Origin: JANXQG01 sp037147235
GTDB taxonomy: Bacteria; Planctomycetota; Planctomycetia; Pirellulales; Thermoguttaceae
Direction: 5' to 3'
NCBI GenBank assembly: GCA_037147235.1
Contig: JBAWVO010000184.1
Location: 1-12,846, forward strand
DNA length: 12,846 nucleotides
Position numbers and translations under genes: made by a program. Below are positions 1 through 4,513 of this stretch, in pieces. Positions within the stretch are counted from its first letter, which is position 1. Every line of letters begins with the position of its first letter. The notes under the pieces were generated by a model that was given only the letters and a program-made list of their open reading frames with translations, had not been told where the DNA came from and did not search any database.

Positions 1-6
1 GCGGTG

Positions 7-222
7 CTATGACTCGCATGGCGGCTCCTGCTGGTCGTCGCGGTCCCATGCTTGCCGGGTGTTGTTCACGATCGCGTTAAAGACTTCCATGCGGTGAACT
101 GGCACACCCGCCGGGGCCTCAATCCCGATCTTGACTGCGCCGGATCGTCGCACATCCAGAATCTTGATGCGAATGCTTCCGGCCATGATCTCTTCTTGGA
201 CTCTGCGCGAAAGTACTAACAT
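7..222 (-). CDS. csrA: CsrA-family RNA-binding translational regulator
   Basis: A 71-aa protein of normal CsrA length. CsrA dimers bind GGA motifs in mRNA leaders and change translation or stability. The family pattern is clear: MLVLSRR at the start (L4, R6, R7), the KIGIEAP core near residue 31 and VPVHRMEV at 41-48, which keeps the RNA-contacting arginine R44. The usual G-x-x-I-x-I-G turn is altered to QEEIMAGS, and the C-terminal tail after residue 56 is polar and not conserved. The start is fixed by AGGAGG at 230-235, 7 nt before the ATG. The gene is last in a leftward series (DUF1580, 109-aa, 52-aa TM, csrA) on what looks like an integrated element, so it may be an accessory rather than the housekeeping copy. 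Identity is seen in the sequence; the accessory role is inferred. Confidence 0.93.
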   Translation of the reverse strand: MLVLSRRVQEEIMAGSIRIKILDVRRSGAVKIGIEAPAGVPVHRMEVFNAIVNNTRQAWDRDDQQEPPCES

Positions 223-229
223 GATTTTT

Positions 230-235
230 CCTCCT
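230..235 (-). promoter_or_regulatory. csrA Shine-Dalgarno with overlapping GGA motifs
   Basis: AGGAGG lies 7 nt upstream of the csrA ATG and extends to AAGGAGGAAA. It therefore contains two GGA cores, the motif CsrA proteins recognise. Autorepression by CsrA at its own ribosome binding site is known in other bacteria and would be possible here. I see no strong hairpin presenting the GGA in a loop, so this is only a suggestion. Confidence 0.7.
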
Positions 236-249
236 TGAATAAGTGGTTT

Positions 250-408
250 TTAATAAACGTCTTCCAGTGCCATAACCCCACATGTTGCGAGAATCACGGC
301 GAATCCGATCGCGGCCGCGGCCTTGAAGTAATCGCGGTCGCGGAAGTAAATCTTGGCCGTGTAGATGGCCAATAAACAAAAGCTAAAGTTGAATAGAAAG
401 CCAGACAT
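250..408 (-). CDS. Small two-helix membrane protein (52 aa)
   Basis: A 52-aa ORF starting MSGFLFNFSFCLLAIYTAK and ending MALEDVY. It has two hydrophobic stretches (about residues 3-18 and 33-47) flanking a charged turn (KIYFRDRDYFK), which predicts a helical hairpin in the inner membrane. GGGAG lies about 9 nt before the ATG, an acceptable ribosome binding site. The stop is only 27 nt before the csrA start and that gap holds the csrA Shine-Dalgarno, so the two are almost certainly co-transcribed. I do not recognise a family. The small hydrophobic charge-turn layout recalls holin-like or toxin-like small membrane proteins, but nothing beyond topology supports that. Confidence 0.6.
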   Translation of the reverse strand: MSGFLFNFSFCLLAIYTAKIYFRDRDYFKAAAAIGFAVILATCGVMALEDVY

Positions 409-504
409 TTCAAATATCTCCCGCAAGTTTCATGAGCCGGTCCTTGGCGTGAACCAGTTGGTCTGCCGTATTACAAAGAGAGAACGTGAAATTGCAAATC
501 GCTG

Positions 505-834
505 CTACAAGCCGCGGGATAATTTTTCCTCGGCTTCCACGAGATCGACGGCAGCCGCCAGCATGGCGATGCGGGCCAACTCGTTGACGCCATCCTCTGC
601 CAGGCGTTTTGCCAGCCAAAGTGCCGCCGGCATGATCTGGCCGTCGCACTGAAAGCCGGCCGTGGCTTGGATGGCTTCGCGCCAGGGGCGGGTGGCCTCG
701 TCGTAGTTGTCGCCACACAGCGTGCGGATCAACTGCCGCATCGCGAGCAGCCGGGCGGAAATCACGACCGTAGCTTCGGCGCGGGTCGCGGTCTTCAAGG
801 CTTTCCGGGCCTTGGCAAGTTTTTGTAAGGTCAT
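505..834 (-). CDS. Hypothetical 109-aa mostly helical protein
   Basis: No recognised family. The protein opens with a basic helix (MTLQKLAKARKALKTATRAEA) and appears almost wholly alpha-helical, with alanine/leucine-rich segments through the C-terminus (ARIAMLAAAVDLVEAEEKL). The central part, CGDNYDEATRPW, is the only obviously non-helical stretch. The residue make-up looks like real protein and the minus frame is uninterrupted. The ATG at 834 is preceded by a purine-rich GAAGAAAGAAAC stretch, a weak ribosome binding site. It lies between the DUF1580 gene (75 nt upstream) and the 52-aa membrane protein. About 96 nt follow before the next start. In that gap another minus frame reads a helical-looking tail ending MKLAGDI, but I see no start for it. 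Confidence 0.65.
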   Translation of the reverse strand: MTLQKLAKARKALKTATRAEATVVISARLLAMRQLIRTLCGDNYDEATRPWREAIQATAGFQCDGQIMPAALWLAKRLAEDGVNELARIAMLAAAVDLVEAEEKLSRGL

Positions 835-909
835 CGTTTCTTTCTTCTGGGGTTTGAGCCGATTAGCGGCATATATAGATTGGGTATTTGGTTCGTTACT
901 GCTGGAGAA

Positions 910-1347
910 TCACAATGCTGCGAGCGATCTTGGGATCGCGGCAACTGACCGCTCGTTCTGCTTTGCCCCATCCGACGCCTCGATCGTTGATCTGGTCGGA
1001 TCGCACCCGGGCAACAGCATGGCCAGCAGGAGCATCGCGGGCGCGAGCAATCCCTTGGCCCGAAGTTTCGCCTTGATGACGGGCTCGGCACTGGGCTGCG
1101 GGCCGTCCGCGACTTTCGGGATCCCGTCGACCTTATTGGTGTGCGCTGCAAAGAACCGCTGGCAGGCCTCTTTGCTGGTCACCCGCCGCCGGCCGATCCG
1201 AATCGTCTCCAGCGTCAGGCCGGCAATGCCGACCAGCGACCAACGGGCGACCGTTTTCGTGCTCACTCTTTTTCCACTGGTCTGCCTGGGCAGCCATTCG
1301 GCCGCCTCCGCAAACGACAAAAGCGATTCCTGGATTGCATCAATCAC
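910..1347 (-). CDS. DUF1580 helix-turn-helix protein with hydrophobic C-terminal extension
   Basis: Residues 1-73 match the pattern I know for DUF1580, a planctomycete family of small MerR/excisionase-like proteins: an N-terminal SLLSFAEAAEWLP helix, a GKRVSTKTVARWSLVGIAG helix-turn-helix with its tryptophan, LETIRIGRRRVTSKEA as the wing, and CQRFF. It probably binds DNA as a regulator or recombination factor. The start is GTG at 1345-1347, chosen because GAGG (1355-1358) sits 7 nt upstream. Typical members end soon after the QRFF motif. This one continues for ~70 residues with a Pro-rich linker, a basic stretch (KAKLRAKG), a hydrophobic run (residues 99-113) and LLPGC at 111-115, which resembles a lipobox. 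Either the HTH is membrane-tethered or a nested lipoprotein start is used. It heads the leftward cluster ending in csrA. Confidence 0.82.
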   Translation of the reverse strand: MIDAIQESLLSFAEAAEWLPRQTSGKRVSTKTVARWSLVGIAGLTLETIRIGRRRVTSKEACQRFFAAHTNKVDGIPKVADGPQPSAEPVIKAKLRAKGLLAPAMLLLAMLLPGCDPTRSTIEASDGAKQNERSVAAIPRSLAAL

Positions 1348-1361
1348 GATTTGACCTCATG

Positions 1362-1506
1362 TGTTATCTCCAAACAGACGTTAGTTACCGGAATGTTCTG
1401 CACTGATTCTGAATATGCGTGCATGTTATCACGAATCGGATTCAGAGGCAATGGGCTAGCGAGTCAGAATCCTAAAGTTTTCTGATTCGCATAGCGATAA
1501 GGAGGT
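1362..1506. promoter_or_regulatory. Divergent control region with GATTC/GAATC dyad operators
   Basis: Between the leftward DUF1580 gene and the rightward 84-aa gene, the 5-mer GATTC or its complement occurs five times in 84 bp (1405, 1433, 1439, 1467, 1484). Four of these form a dyad centred on 1438: inner arms GAATC 1433-1437 and GATTC 1439-1443, outer arms GATTCTGA 1405-1412 and TCAGAATC 1464-1471. TGTTATC occurs twice in the same orientation (1362-1368, 1424-1430). This layout suggests a repressor or recombination-factor binding site controlling both directions. The DUF1580 protein is the obvious candidate ligand, by inference only. Confidence 0.5.
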
Positions 1507-1532
1507 TCTGAAAAAATCATGTAATTTGGGTA

Positions 1533-1561
1533 TTGACTTTTCATGGACATTCAGAGACAAT
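1533..1561 (+). promoter_or_regulatory. Candidate sigma-70 promoter of the 84-aa gene
   Basis: TTGACT (1533-1538), a 17-bp spacer and GACAAT (1556-1561) make a fair -35/-10 pair. Transcription would begin near 1568, downstream of the ATG at 1543. This favours ATG 1606, which has its own ribosome binding site, as the true start. Confidence 0.4.
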
Positions 1562-1605
1562 TGAGCAGAGTCAGGTACACGAACACCAAAGACAGTGAGG
1601 TTCAA

Positions 1606-1860
1606 ATGGCTGTTGTTTCACATACCGACAAGAGTCTTGGCGAAATAGAGGTGGATTTAACCAGGCTGGTCGAAGGCCTTTCGGCACTGAGAAAAGCTAT
1701 GAAGGCGGCTGGTGCCAAAGAATTGGGATTCGACGGAGAGAAAGGTCAGGTGACCGGTCGCACGTCGATCCACTCCTTTATTGCGTCAGGGCAACTGAAG
1801 CTGAGAAAGCAAGTAGACACGGCCTACCTGAAGGGCCTGGGAGAAGACGCTGGGGCGTAG
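1606..1860 (+). CDS. Hypothetical 84-aa protein of the island
   Basis: No recognised family. The protein begins MAVVSHTDKSLGEIEVDLTR, has a heptad-like helical region (LTRLVEGLSALRKAMKAAGAK, about residues 18-38), then a charged segment with FDGEKGQVTGR and a C-terminal part with SFIASGQLKLRKQVDTAYLKGL. It is charged and soluble, with no membrane segment. ATG 1606 is preferred because GAGG (1597-1600) lies 5 nt upstream. An in-frame ATG at 1543 would add 21 residues but lacks a ribosome binding site and lies upstream of the predicted transcription start. The gene diverges from the DUF1580 operon, and its stop codon is the first triplet of a set of repeats running toward the tRNA scar. A small DNA-binding or excision factor would fit that position but is not shown by sequence. 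Confidence 0.6.
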   Translation: MAVVSHTDKSLGEIEVDLTRLVEGLSALRKAMKAAGAKELGFDGEKGQVTGRTSIHSFIASGQLKLRKQVDTAYLKGLGEDAGA

Positions 1861-1901
1861 ACCGAAATAGACCGAAACCCTTGACGAGTAGACGGAAACC
1901 C
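1858..1901 (+). repeat. Three phased TAGACCGAAA repeats beside the attachment scar
   Basis: TAGACCGAAA occurs at 1858-1867, again at 1868-1880 (extended with CCC), and as TAGACGGAAACCC at 1889-1901. Starts are spaced 10 and 21 bp, close to one and two helical turns. Short phased direct repeats next to a core attachment site are typical of arm-type integrase or Xis binding sites; that role is inferred. Confidence 0.55.
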
Positions 1902-1921
1902 GGTACATTTGTGTGTACGAA

Positions 1922-1939
1922 CGGGCACGAGTGTGCCCG
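1922..1939. repeat. Perfect 7-bp hairpin
   Basis: CGGGCAC, a GAGT loop and GTGCCCG form a perfect stem-loop. No T-run follows, so it is not a canonical intrinsic terminator. It could end transcription of the 84-aa gene weakly or act as a protein-binding dyad near the attachment site. Confidence 0.5.
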
Positions 1940-2014
1940 ACAAGAGGTGTGACTAGAGATCAGAAGTTATTGGCAGATAAGACTTTGCGATAAATGCTTA
2001 AGCACCCCCCCTTC

Positions 2015-2060
2015 CGGCTGTTAACCGCTGGGTCGTAGGTCCGAGTCCTACCCGGGGAGC
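2015..2060 (+). other. tRNA-Asn(GTT) 3' fragment, likely attachment-site scar
   Basis: The sequence reads as the 3' part of a bacterial tRNA-Asn: the anticodon loop CTGTTAA with GTT (2018-2024) and part of the anticodon stem, the variable region, then a T arm with stem GTAGG/CCTAC (2035-2039/2047-2051) and loop TCCGAGT, and the acceptor strand CCGGGGA plus discriminator G. The 5' half (TCCCCGG, D arm) is absent upstream, so this is not a functional gene. The normally invariant T55 is C, as expected for a relic under no constraint. Integrases that target tRNA genes leave such a displaced 3' piece at one end. The orientation puts the inserted element on the left and old chromosome on the right. 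CCA is not encoded. The minus-strand frame across it gives the familiar spurious tRNA-derived peptide GRTRTYDPAVNSR. Confidence 0.85.
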
Positions 2061-2097
2061 TTTCGTGATTTTCGCGTATTTGCGCGACGATCCAGTT

Positions 2098-2134
2098 AAC
2101 GCCCGGTGCCGAGAGATCGGCGGCCGGGCGTTTT
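2098..2134 (+). terminator. Intrinsic terminator of the former tRNA-Asn gene
   Basis: AACGCCCGG (2098-2106) pairs perfectly with CCGGGCGTT (2124-2132). Inside it a second perfect stem, GCCGA/TCGGC, closes a GAGA loop. TTTT at 2131-2134 overlaps the stem end. This is a strong Rho-independent terminator 38 nt after the tRNA fragment, which fits its being the original terminator of that tRNA gene. Confidence 0.85.
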
Positions 2135-2342
2135 GCATTTAACCCGCTTTTCTGCAAGGGTTTACGTCAATTTGCCGGTCTGGGGTGACGATCTCCGTTT
2201 CGAGAGATTTCAAATAGGTCGCGGTAGGAACCCCCACGGTTCCTTTCGGACCCCAGAATTTCGGCCCAAAACTCTCAGAATCTCTGGTTAACGACCACCC
2301 AGGAGTTAACAAGCCGGTTCCCGACGGTGGGCGGGAGGAACC
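2135..2342. other. Intergenic stretch with no supported gene
   Basis: I see no convincing gene, RNA or promoter here. The plus frame across it reads like untranslated sequence. Two GTTAAC palindromes (about 2287 and 2305) are the only structure noticed. The ribosome binding site of the following small ORF, GGGAGG, is at 2333-2338. Confidence 0.4.
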
Positions 2343-2492
2343 TTGACGGCGAGGCCCGCCAAGAAAAAAATAGCGCAGCCGGAACTTCCCGTTCGCCTGT
2401 CGCGTCTAAACTACGTCATGGCGGACGGTTGGCTCTGGATTCCACAGGTCGCCGGCATTATCACAGAAATGGGGTTGGAGCAACACTTATGA
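2343..2492 (+). CDS. Possible 49-aa small protein with TTG start
   Basis: A TTG at 2343 follows GGGAGG (2333-2338) by 4 nt and opens a 49-codon frame beginning MTARPAKKKIAQPELPVRLS and ending ITEMGLEQHL. The N-terminus is basic; the second half contains GWLWIPQVAGII, a short hydrophobic patch. Its stop TGA overlaps the ATG of the next gene as ATGA (2489-2492), the classic arrangement for translational coupling, which is the main reason to believe it. I recognise no family. It sits in a region with a truncated recombinase gene, so it may be a leftover of a mobile element or the 3' end of a longer broken gene. Confidence 0.4.
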   Translation: MTARPAKKKIAQPELPVRLSRLNYVMADGWLWIPQVAGIITEMGLEQHL

Positions 2493-3079
2493 AGGCATCA
2501 TGCCATATTTTGGCCATAGTCATTTCCCTGGCCGGGTGCTCGCCTCTACTCGCAGCCGACGAGCTTCGACAATCTGTGGCCGGCAACGCCCGACATTCTC
2601 TAACAAAGCCCGTGGCGTCGTCTGGCTATATCCCATCACTGGCGGACATTCTCGCCACCAAGATCCGAGTTCGCTACCGGCGCGATCATCTCGGTGAGGT
2701 ATTAACTGACCTCCGTGGGCGGACCGGGCTGGAGGCGGCATTTCCTCGTCCGCTCGACGGAGCGTTTACCTTCGACCTGATGGCCGACCTCCAGGAACGG
2801 ATTCGGATCACGGAACGCCGTGCCACTGAGGTTCGCGAGCAAGTGATCGCCCTGAGCCACAAGCTGGTGGACGAACGCGAGGTCGCCAAGGCCATGTCGG
2901 TGTTCGATCCGGTTTGGGGGTCGCTCGCGCCGCGCGAGCAGGCCCGAGTGATTCAACTGCTGGTCGAACGGGTCGACTACGACGGAGCCAGCGGCAAGGT
3001 TTCGATCACATTCCATCCTAGCGGGATCAGAACGCTGGCCGACGAGCTGGCCGGCCAGAATACGGAGGGCGCAGCATGA
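2489..3079 (+). pseudogene. Chimera: exported-protein N-terminus joined to serine recombinase C-terminus
   Basis: The 196-aa frame starts with a lipoprotein-like or Sec signal (MKASCHILAIVISLAGC, with LLAADE just after) and residues 58-97 (KIRVRYRRDHLGEVLTDLRG onward), which vaguely resemble a short secretin/TonB N-terminal (STN) fold. From about residue 99 it changes. ERIRITERRATEVREQVIAL is the coiled-coil, and FDPVWGSLAPREQARVIQLL with VERVDYDG and VSITFHPSGI is the conserved C-terminal end of large serine site-specific recombinases. The catalytic resolvase domain and zinc ribbon are missing, so no recombinase activity is possible. The join lies around 2775-2795. The frame stays open across it, so a fusion could be expressed, but it is best read as a recombination remnant. 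A ribosome binding site is not obvious; coupling to the upstream small ORF by ATGA overlap would serve. Confidence 0.75.
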
Positions 3080-3094
3080 CTAGAAGCTTTCTTG

Positions 3095-3195
3095 GGACAT
3101 AACGTCGTTGGCGTAGAAGGTTTCGTGGATACCGTTCCCCGGGGTAGCCGCTGCGCGACAACCCTGGGCTAACGGACATAACGCCGTTGGCGTAG
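3095..3195. repeat. Intergenic repeat: 22-bp direct repeat 79 bp apart
   Basis: GGACATAACG(T/C)CGTTGGCG followed by TAG occurs at 3095-3116 and 3174-3195, identical except for one base. The variable base is the centre of a palindrome (AACG-N-CGTT). Between the copies lies CCCCGGGGTAGCC (3137 on) and a related CCCTGGGCTAAC (3162 on). The layout looks like one full 79-bp unit plus the start of a second. I associate this kind of sequence with dispersed intergenic repeats in planctomycete genomes, but copy number cannot be judged from this window. Confidence 0.6.
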
Positions 3196-3273
3196 GGAAA
3201 TGAATGGGTGGCGGCGGGGTCAGGAGACCCGCGTCGAACCGGGGTGGTGTTCGTGCCGAAGGCCCAGCAGTTC

Positions 3274-3301
3274 ATCCAGCGGCCAGCGTCCAGCATCCAG
3301 C
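3274..3301. repeat. Tandem 7-mer repeat (NNCCAGC x4)
   Basis: ATCCAGC, GGCCAGC, GTCCAGC and ATCCAGC follow one another without gaps, and a further CCAGC occurs at 3264-3268. On the other strand this is a GCTGGAT-type heptamer array. No gene covers it. With the 22-bp repeats and the terminator at 3372, it accounts for most of the gene-free stretch 3080-3412. Confidence 0.6.
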
Positions 3302-3371
3302 GAATGGCGTAGGCAGTCGCCGAGCATCTTCACGGCCATTTATGGTTGTTCCCGGCGCAGCCGGTATTCGG

Positions 3372-3393
3372 CCCGTGCTTTAGCACGGGTTTT
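3372..3393 (+). terminator. Intrinsic terminator, plus orientation
   Basis: CCCGTGC, a TTTA loop and GCACGGG form a perfect 7-bp stem followed directly by TTTT. The T-run is on the plus strand, so it would stop transcription coming from the recombinase-remnant side. It also lies about 20 nt beyond the stop of the leftward glycosyltransferase, where the hairpin alone could protect or slow that transcript. Confidence 0.65.
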
Positions 3394-3412
3394 GGATTGG
3401 CCGCCATTCCCC

Positions 3413-4513
3413 CTACTTTCCAGACAATACCCTATCATACACCCGCGCTACCTCGGCGGCCATGCGCGCATCGGAAAAAAATTTGGCATGCCGCAGTCGT
3501 GCCTTGGTCCCCAGTTCGTTCCCGGAAACCTCGCGGGAAACAAACCTATGGATCGCCACCGCCAGGGCCGCCGGATTGGCCGGCTCGACCAACAGGCCCT
3601 CGACACCGTCGCGGACGGCCTCGGGCACGCCCGACACGGCACTGGCCACAACCGGCAGACCGGCGGACATCGCTTCCAGAACAACCATCGGTAGCCCCTC
3701 ACCAAAAAGGCTGGGTAATACAAAAAGGTCCATTTGGGCCAGTTCGCCGTCAATGTCGCGGGCAAAGCCGGCCCAATCGATAGCTGAGTCCAAATTCAAT
3801 TGACTGGCCAGTTGCCTGACATGGCTTTCATATTCCGGAGTTTCAAAACTACCCACAGCGCGGAGCCGCACGGGCAAGCCGCGGCTGCGGAGCTGGACCA
3901 GGGCTTCCAGCAGAATTTCCAGCCCCTTGCGGGGCCTAAAGAGCGCGACCGTGCCCAGCGTCCAGTCGGTTTTGGCCGGATCGCGAGTCGGTACGGCGCG
4001 CCGCGCCGGCACACCGTTGGGAACCACAAAGACATCAAAGCCCTGCTCGCGGACGTAACTGCCCACGGCTTCCGACACGGCGATCAATGCCTTCGCCCGT
4101 CGCAGAACAATCCGCTCGACAAGGCAGTTGATCCAATTGCGGAAACGATGAGTCGTATCGCAGGTGGTTGGACTGTGAACATGATGCACCAGCGGAACGC
4201 CCGTCAGCAGCGACACCATGCCACCGACGACCGCCGAACGGGCCGTATGGCTGTGAATCAGGCGATACCCCTCGCTGCGGATGATGCGGGCAAGTCGCCA
4301 GACAGGCGAAAGGTCGAATCGGTTCTTCATCGCCACGTCGTAGAGCGGTGTGTCCAGGCATTTTCGCATGGCAGCGAACTGGCCGCGTTTGAGGCAGGCA
4401 AATCCGGCGCGATAGCCGAAATTGCTCAATTGCTGGCCCAGCAGATCCTGCACACGTTCGGCCCCGGCGTAGTGTTCGCCATTGATGATATGCAAGACCG
4501 ACGTCATGGCCAC
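3413..4513 (-). CDS. Family 4 glycosyltransferase (GT-B fold)
   Basis: A full-length 366-aa retaining glycosyltransferase that would transfer a sugar from a nucleotide-sugar donor, probably during polysaccharide or glycolipid assembly at the cytoplasmic face of the membrane. Features in order: AGAER near residue 16-20 in the N-terminal Rossmann domain, HSHTARSAVVGG (87-98), HHVHSP (110-115), ISVSEA-like IAVSEAV (144-150), VVPNGV (163-168), LFRPRKGLE (191-199) with basic donor-phosphate residues, and the EX7E motif GEGLPMVVLE with E272 and E280, followed by GLPVVAS and VSGVPEAV. Acceptor and sugar cannot be told. The start is uncertain. GTG at 4513 abuts the TAG of the upstream NHL gene without any gap, while ATG at 4507 is the second candidate; neither has a strong ribosome binding site. 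It is evidently co-transcribed and translationally coupled with the NHL gene. Confidence 0.92.
   Translation of the reverse strand: MAMTSVLHIINGEHYAGAERVQDLLGQQLSNFGYRAGFACLKRGQFAAMRKCLDTPLYDVAMKNRFDLSPVWRLARIIRSEGYRLIHSHTARSAVVGGMVSLLTGVPLVHHVHSPTTCDTTHRFRNWINCLVERIVLRRAKALIAVSEAVGSYVREQGFDVFVVPNGVPARRAVPTRDPAKTDWTLGTVALFRPRKGLEILLEALVQLRSRGLPVRLRAVGSFETPEYESHVRQLASQLNLDSAIDWAGFARDIDGELAQMDLFVLPSLFGEGLPMVVLEAMSAGLPVVASAVSGVPEAVRDGVEGLLVEPANPAALAVAIHRFVSREVSGNELGTKARLRHAKFFSDARMAAEVARVYDRVLSGK

Noticed and set aside
707..1354. 215-aa plus-strand ORF
   Set aside because: It lies antisense to the DUF1580 and 109-aa genes, which show family motifs or protein-like composition. The plus frame is an antisense shadow with no recognisable domain.
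1960..2157. 65-aa minus-strand ORF containing SPGRTRTYDPAVNSR
   Set aside because: This peptide is the well-known artefact of translating across tRNA genes; the DNA beneath is the tRNA-Asn relic.
3095..3301. CRISPR array
   Set aside because: Only two 22-bp copies with a spacer of about 57 bp, and a 7-mer array; no regular repeat-spacer pattern and no cas genes nearby.
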